A stretch of 64,000 nucleotides of DNA from Gracilimonas sp965227785 (lineage in GTDB: Bacteria; Bacteroidota; Rhodothermia; Balneolales; Balneolaceae), in assembly GCF_965227785.1 (NCBI RefSeq), contig NZ_OZ245785.1, forward strand, positions 1,488,001-1,552,000, in the 5' to 3' direction. The notes beneath the pieces are model-generated. The model had not been told where the DNA came from and did not search any database. It saw nothing but the letters and a program-made list of their open reading frames with translations. A program made the translations under genes and the position numbers. Each line of letters begins with the position of its first letter. Within the stretch, counting starts at the first letter, position 1. Shown one piece after another: positions 1-8,463 of this stretch.

Positions 1-1014
1 CAATCCATCAAAAACAAAACCACCTCCTAAAAACCCATTCAGCATATTAATGGCAGGATTCACTGCCCCGGCTCTGAAAAAAGCCCTCAGGCTTCGCGGG
101 TGAGTTGATGTATTTGAAAAAATCTCGTACTCCCCAAGTGCATAGAAACCATACTCCTGCTCCCGAAACCCGGTTACTTCCCAGGTATTTTGTTCCTTAC
201 TGTAAAACCATCCCCCAACCGCAATTTTGTTATTACCGACTACCCCTGGATCTAACATATTCTGCAAGCGGGTTACCCGGTTCCTCATTTGCAGACTATT
301 ATCTCTCAGCGACTGAAATCCAATTTCTCCAATTACGAAAACTCCATCACGCTCCCGCAGGAAAATTTTTGTCCCTCTTGTATTGCCCGGATCGGAAGGG
401 ACTCCGTCCAAAACTGCGGCCTGAGCATATAACCCACTGAATGGGTTGATCTTTAACCGGGTAGCAAGAGAAGTATACGGAAAGGTGGAAGGTCCGAGAA
501 CCCCACTTAACGCAATGGTAGGATCTAATCCGTGTGAGCTGTTCATAAATAAAAGACTACTGTTCAGGACATTGAACTCCGAGTTAATGTCATACAAACC
601 CAAAAGAATAGAACTGTTGGCAAGAAAAAATTTCTTCTGCACCCAAATTTCAAATATCCGCCAGGAGTTTTCCGCCTCAATATTGCTTACACCCTGCAAA
701 TCACCGGCAAGTCTGCTAATACTCCCACCCTGATTCCCAATACCGTACACATAAAAGGTAGTCCCTGAAAGTCCGAGTGGAAGTTCATCGAAGTTTACCT
801 GCATGTTTACATCAATATTATCGAAGTAGCGTACGCCGGTTTCATTCCCTCCGGATGCGTTCCAGAAGAAATCACCGGTATAGCTTACACTGACTTCAAA
901 TGGGTTGGTCGCATTCTCCTCAGCTTTTTGAGCAAATATTTCTGCCGGTTGCAGAAATAAAAAAAGAGCGAACAATAATCCGGATTTGCCGAGAGATATT
1001 CGTTGAGTAATCAA
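1..1014 (-). CDS. OprB-family carbohydrate-selective porin, partial (runs off left edge)
   Basis: The minus strand stays open from a TTG codon at 1014 to the window edge, giving 338 residues without a stop. An in-frame TAA lies 13 codons upstream of the TTG, so the start is TTG or a rarer codon close by; no ATG precedes the signal peptide. The N-terminus is a signal peptide (hydrophobic GLLFALFLFL, cleavage after IFAQ). The mature part has the features of OprB porins: an early FEVSVSYTGDFFWNASGG strand, the GLDPTIALSGVLGPSTFP segment near residues 160-178, and alternating aromatic strands. OprB proteins are 16-stranded outer-membrane barrels that pass sugars. The C-terminal barrel strands lie outside the window. 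The family call is from recalled motifs and is fairly secure; the substrate cannot be told. The plus-strand ORFs opposite it are shadows. Confidence 0.8.
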   Translation of the reverse strand, partial: MITQRISLGKSGLLFALFLFLQPAEIFAQKAEENATNPFEVSVSYTGDFFWNASGGNETGVRYFDNIDVNMQVNFDELPLGLSGTTFYVYGIGNQGGSISRLAGDLQGVSNIEAENSWRIFEIWVQKKFFLANSSILLGLYDINSEFNVLNSSLLFMNSSHGLDPTIALSGVLGPSTFPYTSLATRLKINPFSGLYAQAAVLDGVPSDPGNTRGTKIFLRERDGVFVIGEIGFQSLRDNSLQMRNRVTRLQNMLDPGVVGNNKIAVGGWFYSKEQNTWEVTGFREQEYGFYALGEYEIFSNTSTHPRSLRAFFRAGAVNPAINMLNGFLGGGFVFDGL

Positions 1015-1162
1015 GCTATTTGTTGTTTTGTGAACCTTTGAAGAATCATCTTATTCAATGTGATTAGTCGATTGATCATTCACCGCCCCGCTATCTTTAT
1101 TTTGACTGTCTTTAAACTACCTGCAATCATGAGGTTGCTTAGGGAATCAATGACTTGATTTC

Positions 1163-1170
1163 TATCTTTG
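1163..1170 (+). promoter_or_regulatory. TATCTTTG, candidate -7 box for the ZIP transporter gene
   Basis: TATCTTTG matches the Bacteroidota-type sigma-A -7 consensus TAnnTTTG and ends 18 bases before the ATG at 1189. No TTTG or TTG is placed at the usual 19-23 base spacing; the nearest TTG is 26 bases away. Only the -7 half is supported. Confidence 0.4.
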
Positions 1171-1188
1171 CCCACCTAATATAGAATT

Positions 1189-1938
1189 ATGGAACTACTC
1201 TCGCTCCCCATCACCAAGGTTTTTTTGTATGCGCTTCTTACAGCGGTTACTACCGGTTTAGGGGCTGTGCCCTTCTTTTTTATAAAGAATATTTCCCCTT
1301 CCCTGTTGGGTAAATCCAATGCTGCTGCTTCCGGATTGATGCTCGCCGCCAGTTTCAGCCTCATAATGGAGGGGTACAATATAGATCAATGGATGACATT
1401 GGGCGGGATGCTGGGCGGCGTGGTTCTGGTGGTATTAGCTAACCGCTGGATGGAGGACCGAACCGAGGTTGGTGTTGAAGACCTTATTACCGGTAAGCGC
1501 AAACAGATGTTGCTTTTCCTGGGTATCATGACCGTTCATTCCTTTGCCGAGGGTGTAAGCGTTGGTGTTTCTTTTGCCAACACCATGGAGTTTGGCGTTT
1601 TTATCGCTATTGCGATTGCTGTCCATAACATCCCGGAAGGGCTGGCTATCAGCCTGGTTATGGTTCCTCAGGGAACTTCTCCATTTAAAGCCGTGCTTTG
1701 GAGTATTTTTTCGAGTCTTCCCCAACCATTAATGGCTATACCTGCTTTCCTGTTTGTTGAAGTTTTTAAAGAATACCTTCCCTTTGGCTTGGGGTTTGCC
1801 GCCGGTGCTATGATCTGGATGGTTTTTGCTGATCTGATTCCCGAAGCACTTGAAAAGTGTTCTCCCAAAAAAGTTGGGCTTTGGGTTACACTGGCTATTC
1901 TTGCCATGAGTGCTTTCCAGATTCTAATCGGGCATTAA
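1189..1938 (+). CDS. ZIP family divalent metal transporter
   Basis: A 249-residue integral membrane protein with about eight hydrophobic segments. It has the two metal-site helices typical of ZIP permeases: HSFAEGVSVGVSF near residues 117-129 and HNIPEGLAISL near residues 146-156. A third acidic helix, FADLIPEAL, lies near residue 213. ZIP proteins bring zinc, iron or manganese into the cytoplasm; the family is clear but the metal is not. The gene stands alone between the divergent porin gene and the following outer-membrane-like protein. The ATG at 1189 fits the -7 box at 1163 and an N-terminus that enters the first membrane helix directly. A large antisense frame is a shadow. Confidence 0.9.
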   Translation: MELLSLPITKVFLYALLTAVTTGLGAVPFFFIKNISPSLLGKSNAAASGLMLAASFSLIMEGYNIDQWMTLGGMLGGVVLVVLANRWMEDRTEVGVEDLITGKRKQMLLFLGIMTVHSFAEGVSVGVSFANTMEFGVFIAIAIAVHNIPEGLAISLVMVPQGTSPFKAVLWSIFSSLPQPLMAIPAFLFVEVFKEYLPFGLGFAAGAMIWMVFADLIPEALEKCSPKKVGLWVTLAILAMSAFQILIGH

Positions 1939-2099
1939 TTTTTAATTGATCGATACCTCCCTGTGGCAATGCTTGTAAAATTTAGCAGAACCTGATCAGG
2001 CAATTTCATTTACATTCTTTTTTAAGTTTTTTTCAAAGCCTGAATTGTTCATTTCGTATTTTATATGAAATAAATTTTCAAGTTTTTTTCTTTAAGACA

Positions 2100-3365
2100 T
2101 TGATCTTTAGGCATACTCTGCTCCTACTCTTTTTACTGATCCCCATATATTCGTTCTCACAAACAGAAAACAACGACACCCCTGAGGAGAAACAAACCCT
2201 CAATGTGTATTTAGATTGTCGTGGATGTAATGGAAGTTATGTTCGCTCTGAGGTGAATTTCATTAACTTTGTGCGCGATCAATCGGATGCCGAAGTTCAT
2301 CTTCTGGTCACCCTGCAGCAAACAGGAAGCGGAGGTTGGGAGCATACCCTGAATTTTATGGGACAGGGTTTTATTGAGGATAAATCTCAGATTCTCACCT
2401 TTGTCAGCCCAAAATCGGACACCAACGACGAAATGCGCCGCCGCCTTGTGAAACACGTCAAATTAGGACTGGTCTATTTTCTGGCCGGACGGGAAGTTCT
2501 CTCCGATTTGAATGTTAATTTTTCAGGTTCATTAAGCGAGAATACAAAAGTGAGTGAAGTGGACCCCTGGAACAGCTGGATATTCCGGGTAAGAGCCAGC
2601 ACCGATTTTGACGGTGAACAGTCGCAAGGTAACCTCAGGCTAAACGGAAATGTTGATGCCCGCCGTATTACCGATCAGTGGAAAATCAATTTTAACTATA
2701 ATCAGAACTACCGACGCCGAAGCTTTACCTCAAAGGACAGCACGGGCAAAGAAACAACCGATATCTACATCACTGAAAACCAGCGATTTTTTGGTCTGCA
2801 GGCTTTTAGCTTAGGAGATCACTGGACGGTAGGTGCATACCAGCGAGCCCAGTCATCAACCCAGAATAACATTGATTTAAGCATTGGCGCAACTCCCTCT
2901 ATCGAATATAGTCTGTTCCCTTACCAAGAATTTAACCGACGGGAAGTAACGTTTCGCTATGGTATTCTCGGGTCATATTACGACTACAGCGAAACCACCA
3001 TTTATAACAAAGATGAGGAGTTCTTGTGGAGACAGGAGCTTACTATCAGAACGGATTTCACTCAGCCCTGGGGTGGAATTTACGGTTGGCTTGACGCCGG
3101 CGCTTACATGCACGACTTCAGCAAGAATCGTGTGAATATGGGCTTCCGTGTTAATATGAGAATCGTAAGGGGCCTCTCGATTTTCTTTTCCGGACGATAC
3201 TCTTTAATCAACGATCAGCTTAGTCTTCCGGCCGGTGATTTAACCGAAGAAGAACGACTACTTAATTTATCCCAACAAGCCACCTCATATGAATACGGTG
3301 GCTCATTCGGATTTGAATTCAACTTCGGTTCCGTTTATAACAACGTGATCAACCCTCGTTTTTAA
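2100..3365 (+). CDS. Outer-membrane-like conserved protein with N-terminal CxxC
   Basis: Begins at a TTG codon (2100) that opens a classic signal peptide (LLLLFLLIPIYSFSQ). The mature N-terminus carries LDCRGCNGSYVRSEV and then a soluble-looking section (FVRDQSDAEVHLLVTLQQTG, FVSPKSDTNDEMRR). I recall related proteins in Bacteroidota and Gemmatimonadota that share the 'VRDR.DADVHVLVT' stretch, but they have no known function. From about residue 140 to the end the protein alternates polar and aromatic residues (WKINFNYNQNYRRRSFTS, EYSLFPYQEFNRREVTFRYG) and ends ...NPRF, consistent with an outer-membrane beta-barrel closing on an aromatic residue. It may use the Cys pair for metal or disulfide binding. 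Its stop overlaps the convergent mscS-like stop by 4 bases. Function unknown. Confidence 0.75.
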   Translation: MIFRHTLLLLFLLIPIYSFSQTENNDTPEEKQTLNVYLDCRGCNGSYVRSEVNFINFVRDQSDAEVHLLVTLQQTGSGGWEHTLNFMGQGFIEDKSQILTFVSPKSDTNDEMRRRLVKHVKLGLVYFLAGREVLSDLNVNFSGSLSENTKVSEVDPWNSWIFRVRASTDFDGEQSQGNLRLNGNVDARRITDQWKINFNYNQNYRRRSFTSKDSTGKETTDIYITENQRFFGLQAFSLGDHWTVGAYQRAQSSTQNNIDLSIGATPSIEYSLFPYQEFNRREVTFRYGILGSYYDYSETTIYNKDEEFLWRQELTIRTDFTQPWGGIYGWLDAGAYMHDFSKNRVNMGFRVNMRIVRGLSIFFSGRYSLINDQLSLPAGDLTEEERLLNLSQQATSYEYGGSFGFEFNFGSVYNNVINPRF

Positions 3366-4258
3366 GCGTTATTCCCGTTGCTGATCATAGACGCATTCAG
3401 TTTCTCTCCGCCTCTGATTCCAAAGTCCAGCGTTCGGATTGGGTATGGAATCATAATGTCGTTCTCATCAAAAGCTTTTTTCAATGCGATGATCGCTTCA
3501 CTTTGAGCTCCCCAATATTGAGGCAATTTATCAAATGTTATCCAAAAGCGAATTTTGAAGTTTACTGAACTGCCTCCGAACTCATCAAAATAAAGTTCAA
3601 CGTCTTTAGAAGTATCCCTCATATCCAAGTTTTCGATAGCTTCAATGGCTATTTTTCGGGCTTTTTCGAGATCATCCCCGTAGGAAACACCGCAGGCTAA
3701 ATCAATTCTTCGCTCTCCGTTCTTAGTGTAATTTATAAACGGGTTTTCATACACTACTTTATTAGGTACATATATGATTTGACCCTGTGGAGTACGTATA
3801 ACTGTATTTCTTAGGTTTAGCTTTTCAACGGTTCCAAATAAGTCATTGGTTTCTATGATATCACCTATCCCGAATGGGTGGCGAACCGACAACAATACAC
3901 CCGAAATAAAGTTGGAGGCGATATCCTGAAAGGCAAAACCTAAAGCCAGCCCAATAATACCCGCACCGGCAAGCAAGCTGGTTACCATTCCATCCAGGTT
4001 CAGAATGCTAAGCGCAATAAAAACCCCAACACCAATTACCAGAACTCCCAAAACAGTTTGGGCTAATCCGGTTACGGTTTTGTTAGTCGTGACTCTGGAA
4101 AGTACGTTGCCAACAAATTTCCGTATCCCTTTTGCAATAGCGTAAAAAACGATGACTACCAGTAAGGCTACCGCAAGGTTGGGCAGCATTTCAATGGTTG
4201 TAGTCAGCCATTCTTCTACTTTTCCAGTTACTAATTCGTAAATATTTCCTATTTCCAT
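3362..4258 (-). CDS. MscS-family small-conductance mechanosensitive channel
   Basis: A 298-residue protein with three N-terminal membrane helices (about residues 25-45, 66-85 and 92-120) followed by a soluble beta domain. The pore helix contains LLAGAGIIGLALGFAFQD, the glycine/alanine-rich TM3 pattern of MscS, and continues into the conserved FISGVLL and FGIGDII. The C-terminal part has the MscS beta domain (GTVEKLNLRNTVIRTPQG, VPNKV) and the alpha/beta vestibule. Such channels open under membrane tension and release solutes during hypo-osmotic shock, which suits a halophile. The length is close to E. coli MscS (286). Monocistronic and convergent with the preceding gene. Confidence 0.93.
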   Translation of the reverse strand: MEIGNIYELVTGKVEEWLTTTIEMLPNLAVALLVVIVFYAIAKGIRKFVGNVLSRVTTNKTVTGLAQTVLGVLVIGVGVFIALSILNLDGMVTSLLAGAGIIGLALGFAFQDIASNFISGVLLSVRHPFGIGDIIETNDLFGTVEKLNLRNTVIRTPQGQIIYVPNKVVYENPFINYTKNGERRIDLACGVSYGDDLEKARKIAIEAIENLDMRDTSKDVELYFDEFGGSSVNFKIRFWITFDKLPQYWGAQSEAIIALKKAFDENDIMIPYPIRTLDFGIRGGEKLNASMISNGNNA

Positions 4259-4371
4259 TTGTTATAAGTTGTTTTCTGTTATGATCTTATGCTATTATGA
4301 AGGAAATTGAGTAAGAAATTGTTCCATACAGCACGTCACTTAGAAAATATTAATACAACTCCCCTTATTTC

Positions 4372-5016
4372 ATGAATCTATATTCCAAAAAAGCGCTCAC
4401 CTCTGTTTTTACTGTTCTGATAACTTTTCTATTAATTTTTCCCCTGAACGCCCAAGACTATGCCAACAGTGCTAATGAGGTGTCGCCCTTACTGATCAGT
4501 TCTGAAATTCCGGATGTAGCCGTTAAAAACATCAAGGGTGAAACAATCAGTCTCCGTGATAAAGTATCCGAACAGCCGTCCATATTGGTTTTTTACCGCG
4601 GCGGTTGGTGCCCATATTGTAGCCGTCATCTTGCCGACCTTAAAAAGATTGAAGAAGATTTGTATGAAATCGGTTATCAAGTATTAGCCATCAGTCCCGA
4701 TCGCCCCGAAAAACTCAAGGCCACTCTCAATGAAAACGAATTGGGCTATACCCTCCTTTCCGATAGCCCTATGAATGCAACAAAAGCATTCGGCTTAGCT
4801 TTTAAGGTTGATACTGAAACTGTTGAGAGGTATAAATCTATAGGTATTGACCTTGAAGGAGATTCAGGGTATGATCACCATCTGCTACCGGCACCAGCTG
4901 TTTATATTGTGAATACAGAAGGAAAAGTCCGGTTCAATTATGTGAATCCGAATTATAAAGAGCGCATTGATGGCGATGTTTTACTTACCGCTGCTAAAGC
5001 CTATTACGAAGAATAA
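4372..5016 (+). CDS. Secreted peroxiredoxin-like (AhpC/TSA) protein
   Basis: 214 residues with a signal peptide (hydrophobic residues 11-27, cleavage near LNAQ). A thioredoxin-fold redoxin domain follows: the strand ILVFYRGGWCPYC places two cysteines at 80 and 83, and later come VLAISPDRPEKL and the PAPAVYIVN cis-proline region. The CxxC in place of the single peroxidatic Cys of classical AhpC puts it in the peroxiredoxin-like subgroup. It is likely to reduce peroxides or disulfides in the periplasm; the reductant is unknown. The ATG of the next gene lies 11 bases past its stop, so the two may be co-transcribed. Confidence 0.85.
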   Translation: MNLYSKKALTSVFTVLITFLLIFPLNAQDYANSANEVSPLLISSEIPDVAVKNIKGETISLRDKVSEQPSILVFYRGGWCPYCSRHLADLKKIEEDLYEIGYQVLAISPDRPEKLKATLNENELGYTLLSDSPMNATKAFGLAFKVDTETVERYKSIGIDLEGDSGYDHHLLPAPAVYIVNTEGKVRFNYVNPNYKERIDGDVLLTAAKAYYEE

Positions 5017-5027
5017 GAACACATCGA

Positions 5028-5756
5028 ATGGCCGGCTATAAACTGTACAGTAAAAGTGAACTGGATATATCCGGCCTTAAAGTTGAAGTACAACGGAAAA
5101 ATGTTAAGAATCTGAACCTGCGGGTTTATCCTGCTGAGCGTCGGGTGAAGGTCTCTATTCCCCGGCGTATATCCGATTCCGAAGTAGCAAATTTTGTTGA
5201 AAGTAAGCTTCCATGGATTCATAAACACATGGCCAACTACCGAAGGAAGCCTAAACTCCAACCGAAGAAATATATAACCGGAGAACTACACCCGGTTTGG
5301 GGAAAAGACCTCGAGCTGGTTGTAATAGAAATGAATAAACCATCCCGGATTTGGGTAGATGGAGATAAACTGAAGTTATTCATCCGCCCTGAAACCGATC
5401 AACAAAAGAGAGCCTCTGTACTAAAAGAGTGGTACCGAAAGGAATTAAAGCAAACAATTCCTGAGCTCATTGAGAAGTGGGAGCCCAAAATGGATGTGAA
5501 GGTGGAAGAGTTTGGAGTAAAGTACATGAAAACACGATGGGGTACCTGTAATATTCAGGCCCGCCGAATTTGGTTTAACCTGGAATTGGCCAAAAAGCGA
5601 CCGGAGCTGCTGGAATATGTCGTTGTCCATGAAATGGTGCACTTGCTTGAGCGGCTGCACAGTAAACGGTTTTACAATTTTATGACACACTTTTTACCGG
5701 AGTGGAAATCATTGAAAGATGAGCTGAATGGAAAGTCCCAAATCTTGGATTGTTGA
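5028..5756 (+). CDS. YgjP-like (DUF45/M48-type) metallopeptidase
   Basis: 242 residues with no signal peptide, so cytoplasmic. The N-terminal half has the YgjP pattern (VKNLNLRVYP, VKVSIPRRISD, VEsKLPWI). The C-terminal half has TRWGTCN near residues 169-175 and the zinc motif HEMVH with H201, E202 and H205. A third ligand is likely H211 in RLHSKRFY. All catalytic residues appear present. Proteins of this family are predicted zinc peptidases, often near restriction or DNA-repair genes, though none is seen here. It follows the peroxiredoxin-like gene closely and is convergent with DoxX. Substrate unknown. Confidence 0.9.
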   Translation: MAGYKLYSKSELDISGLKVEVQRKNVKNLNLRVYPAERRVKVSIPRRISDSEVANFVESKLPWIHKHMANYRRKPKLQPKKYITGELHPVWGKDLELVVIEMNKPSRIWVDGDKLKLFIRPETDQQKRASVLKEWYRKELKQTIPELIEKWEPKMDVKVEEFGVKYMKTRWGTCNIQARRIWFNLELAKKRPELLEYVVVHEMVHLLERLHSKRFYNFMTHFLPEWKSLKDELNGKSQILDC

Positions 5757-5771
5757 TACAGCCCTTCTAAC

Positions 5772-6245
5772 TTACTTTTTTTCAGTCCTCTCAACATCTG
5801 CAACTAACCGCCCGCCCCTCACGGTAGCGCCTAATACCAATCCTGCGCTAACCAATACCAGGTTTTTCACGATATATTGTCCTTCCAAAGTCAGGCCAAA
5901 AGGGAAACTGGTCCACACAACTTCCGGCAGAATGAAAAGAGGCAAAACAGTGCCGGGCATTTGAAGGAAAAGCAAAAAGAGGGTCGTCCTCATGTATTTC
6001 CCAATAATAAGTCCAAGACCGATAAGGACTTCCCAACCTGCTAAAATTGGAATGAATAAATCCGGGTCTATAAAATAAACGGTATTCCTGACTAACTCTT
6101 CAGCCGGGCTTAATCCCGGGAAAAACTTCAGCATTCCGAACCAGAAAAATATAATACCCAGCCCTATTCTAAGAGTCACAAGACCATATCGGGCCATCCA
6201 CTGTGTGATTCGGTCATCTAATTTGTCAAAATACTCGTGTATCAT
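5772..6245 (-). CDS. DoxX-family membrane protein
   Basis: 157 residues with four hydrophobic segments, about 22-42, 62-82, 87-104 and 124-143. The opening LVTLRIGLGIIFFWFGMLKF and later GWEVLIGLGLIIGKYMRTTL match the DoxX/SURF4-like pattern. Members are small inner-membrane proteins linked in various bacteria to quinone or redox functions, but the biochemistry of most is unsettled. It reads toward the YgjP-like gene, with 15 bases between the two stops. Its own promoter should lie in 6246-6382, which it shares divergently with the Spy-like gene. Confidence 0.82.
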   Translation of the reverse strand: MIHEYFDKLDDRITQWMARYGLVTLRIGLGIIFFWFGMLKFFPGLSPAEELVRNTVYFIDPDLFIPILAGWEVLIGLGLIIGKYMRTTLFLLFLQMPGTVLPLFILPEVVWTSFPFGLTLEGQYIVKNLVLVSAGLVLGATVRGGRLVADVERTEKK

Positions 6246-6382
6246 AGCTGGCTATTTTATTCAGCTTTAATGTACCGGATGTTTATAAAGATCATGTGAA
6301 GGGATTTTTTATTTACTGCGAAGGGTTTTCAGGATTTTGTCATCTAAGTAAGTGAACCTAAAATTATATCAGGAGATATATC

Positions 6383-6874
6383 ATGAAAACCTTAGTTAAA
6401 TCTTTCGCTATTACCGCTTTATTATTGAGTCTCTCAGTGAGTGCAGTCGGTCAACAACGATCTAAGAATCCAGACCGGGAACGCGGTGAACGTGTGGAAC
6501 GGTTTCAGCAAAAACGAAATGCCCAGGGGCAGCAACACCAGCGAATTATGGCCATGCTCGACCTGAGTGATGAGCAAAAGGCACAGATTCAGGAAATTCA
6601 CCTGAATGGCCAAAAAGAAATGCTTCCGCTTAAAACACAGCTGCAGGAAGCGCATGCCAAACTTCGAACACTAACTGTGGCCGACGAATATGAAGAAGCT
6701 GAAATTCAGGAAGTGATTGACACAATTTCCGGACTGAACAAAACAATGCTGACAACCCGGGTAGAACACCGACAACAAATCCGTGAACTACTCGATGATG
6801 ATCAGCGCGTTAAATTTGATAATCTGCATCTGCGCATGCAAAAAAGGTTCTCTAAAATGAGATCAAACCGTTAG
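6383..6874 (+). CDS. Spy/CpxP-like periplasmic protein
   Basis: 163 residues: a signal peptide (ITALLLSLSVSAVGQ) and then an all-helical, highly charged body rich in Gln, Arg and Glu. Two degenerate LTxxQ boxes are visible, LSDEQKAQIQEI near residue 61 and LDDDQRVKF near residue 137, as in Spy, CpxP and related metal-resistance proteins. Such proteins form curved helical dimers in the periplasm that buffer misfolded proteins or sense metals. The start is supported by a clear Shine-Dalgarno AGGAG seven bases before the ATG. It is the first gene of a same-strand set with an ECF sigma factor, a short membrane protein and a second LTxxQ protein. Confidence 0.8.
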   Translation: MKTLVKSFAITALLLSLSVSAVGQQRSKNPDRERGERVERFQQKRNAQGQQHQRIMAMLDLSDEQKAQIQEIHLNGQKEMLPLKTQLQEAHAKLRTLTVADEYEEAEIQEVIDTISGLNKTMLTTRVEHRQQIRELLDDDQRVKFDNLHLRMQKRFSKMRSNR

Positions 6875-6937
6875 TAAGTAGCTTTGAATGTAGGGATTGA
6901 ATTCCCTGCATTTTATTTAAGCCTCTTGGTAGCTATA

Positions 6938-7567
6938 ATGCAAGTATCAAAACCATCAAATAAAAACCCGAAAATCAGCACCATCAAAGATTCTGAATAT
7001 ATTGAACGGCTTAACCGCCATGATGAATCCGCCTTTAAGTTATTGGTGAATGATCATAAGGATCAGGTATATAACACCTGCCTGGGGTTTTTACGAAATC
7101 CGCATGATGCCGAAGATGTAGCACAGGAAGTGTTTATTCAGGTATTTGATTCTATAGATGATTTCCGGGAAGACGCTGCGCTATCAACCTGGATTTATCG
7201 CATTGCGGTTACCAAATCCCTGGAATTGATTCGATATAGAAAACGAAAGAAAAGATCCGGTTTCTTTAAAGCCATTGGATCTGTTTTCAGTGAACCGGAC
7301 GAGCAGGAGGATGAGTCGGGATATATGCATCCGGGTATAAAGCTGGAAAACAAAGAACGAGCTGCGACTTTATTTAATGAAATTGAAAAGCTGCCTGAAC
7401 GTCAGCGGGTGGCCTTCACTTTACAGAAAGTAGAAGGACTTAGTTATCAGGAAGTAGCCGATGTCATGGACATAAGTGTTCCCGCTGTTGAATCACTCAT
7501 TCACCGCGGGAAAGAAAACCTGAAAAAGCAGTTATATGACTATTATCAACAAAATGAATTGGGTTGA
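6938..7567 (+). CDS. ECF-type RNA polymerase sigma factor
   Basis: 209 residues counted from the ATG at 6938. A TTG at 6884 would add an unlikely hydrophobic 18-residue leader. Region 2 is clear (FKLLVNDHKDQVYNTCLGFL, then DAEDVAQEVFIQVF and the helix LSTWIYRIAVTKSLELIRYR). Region 4 has the helix-turn-helix LPERQRVAFTL, GLSYQEVADVMDISVPAVESLIHRG. A charged linker of about 40 residues separates them, and no region 3 is present, as expected for ECF factors. It directs RNA polymerase to a stress regulon. The short membrane protein gene begins 3 bases after its stop, the usual sigma/anti-sigma layout. Confidence 0.93.
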   Translation: MQVSKPSNKNPKISTIKDSEYIERLNRHDESAFKLLVNDHKDQVYNTCLGFLRNPHDAEDVAQEVFIQVFDSIDDFREDAALSTWIYRIAVTKSLELIRYRKRKKRSGFFKAIGSVFSEPDEQEDESGYMHPGIKLENKERAATLFNEIEKLPERQRVAFTLQKVEGLSYQEVADVMDISVPAVESLIHRGKENLKKQLYDYYQQNELG

Positions 7568-7570
7568 ATC

Positions 7571-7900
7571 ATGAAAAATCAAAAGCAAACAGATCGGGAA
7601 GTGGAGAAAACCCTGGCATCGCTGGACGGAATAGAGCGTGCCAACACCGATGACTTCTTTTACAGTCGGGTTACAGCACAGCTTGAAAAGCGCAACAAGG
7701 CCAGGGAATCTTCCGGTTTTGGGGTAGCTTTTGCTGCCGCAGCTGTATTCATTATACTGGTATTAAACCTGATTTTCATTTCCCAATACGACCCTGCAAC
7801 TGATGCAACAGCCACTACCCGAACCGAAGTTGTTGAGCAGCTGGCATCCGACTATCAATCCTTTGACCTGAATTATTACCAAACTTTTGAGGAAGAGTGA
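7571..7900 (+). CDS. Short single-pass membrane protein, probable anti-sigma factor
   Basis: 109 residues: a charged cytoplasmic N-terminus of about 48 residues, one membrane helix (AFAAAAVFIILVLNLIFIS, about 53-71) and a short acidic periplasmic tail. There is no zinc motif HxxxCxxC, so it is not a ZAS-type anti-sigma. The size and topology recall CnrY, the small membrane anti-sigma of the CnrYXH nickel/cobalt system. The role rests on position alone: its ATG is 3 bases after the sigma stop, and a membrane-anchored LTxxQ protein follows at once. No similarity to a named family was recognised. Confidence 0.65.
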   Translation: MKNQKQTDREVEKTLASLDGIERANTDDFFYSRVTAQLEKRNKARESSGFGVAFAAAAVFIILVLNLIFISQYDPATDATATTRTEVVEQLASDYQSFDLNYYQTFEEE

Positions 7901-7901
7901 T

Positions 7902-8414
7902 ATGAAAATTGAAACCAAATTTAAATGGGCTTTAACCGGTTTTCTTGTGATGGTACTGCTCAACGCTGCACTTCTTACCACAATCTGGGTTAAAAAGTCA
8001 GGTAACCGTGACGGAAGAAGCTTTCGCGACAATGACCGGAATCCAAATGTTATTCACCGATATATGCAGCGAGAGCTACAGCTCACCGATGTCCAGACCG
8101 ATTCCTTGTCTGCTTTGCGCAAATCACATTTTCAGGAGATGAGGGAACTTCGAAAGGAGCTTAACGAAGACCGGCGTTCCTATTTTAATTTTATCATGGG
8201 TGATGAAGCCGATAATGACCAAAAGCGCGACTCTATCCTGACTGAACTCACCAACCGGTACAACCTCATTGAGAATATGTTTTATACCCATATGACGGAC
8301 ATGAAAGAAATCCTCAACAGTGAGCAGCAGGAACGTTTTGAGCAGTTGATGAGGGAGACTTTTCTCCATGACCGAAAAGATGGCAGCATGAAAATGCCCA
8401 ATAGAAACAGGTAG
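7902..8414 (+). CDS. Membrane-anchored Spy/CpxP/CnrX-like periplasmic sensor
   Basis: 170 residues from the ATG at 7902, one base after the stop of the previous gene. A GGAAG Shine-Dalgarno lies upstream, and a TTG at 7887 would only add five residues. An uncleaved membrane helix (about 10-30) leads to a helical periplasmic domain with LTDVQ at 61-65, the second box SEQQERFEQL at 140-149, and a coiled charged hairpin between them. Histidines at 52, 76, 130 and 156 are possible metal ligands. The domain type is that of periplasmic heavy-metal sensors such as CnrX. With the sigma and short membrane protein it forms a CnrHYX-like set. Whether it senses metal or misfolded protein is open. Confidence 0.75.
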   Translation: MKIETKFKWALTGFLVMVLLNAALLTTIWVKKSGNRDGRSFRDNDRNPNVIHRYMQRELQLTDVQTDSLSALRKSHFQEMRELRKELNEDRRSYFNFIMGDEADNDQKRDSILTELTNRYNLIENMFYTHMTDMKEILNSEQQERFEQLMRETFLHDRKDGSMKMPNRNR

Positions 8415-8422
8415 ACTAATCG

Positions 8423-8457
8423 TTTGTCGATGTTCGGGCGATTATTGCGTATCTTTA
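8423..8457 (+). promoter_or_regulatory. Candidate promoter of rlmN
   Basis: TTTG at 8423-8426 and TATCTTTA at 8450-8457 are separated by 23 bases, close to the Bacteroidota pattern TTTG-N19-21-TAnnTTTG, with one mismatch in the -7 box. The rlmN ATG is six bases past the -7 box, so the transcript would be leaderless or nearly so. Confidence 0.4.
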
Positions 8458-8463
8458 ACGCCT

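Noticed and set aside
105..733. Two plus-strand ORFs (111 and 95 residues) at the left edge
   Set aside because: They lie opposite the porin reading frame, which has a signal peptide and recognisable OprB motifs.
6884..6937. TTG-started extension of the sigma factor
   Set aside because: Adds a hydrophobic leader not found in ECF sigmas; the ATG at 6938 is preferred.
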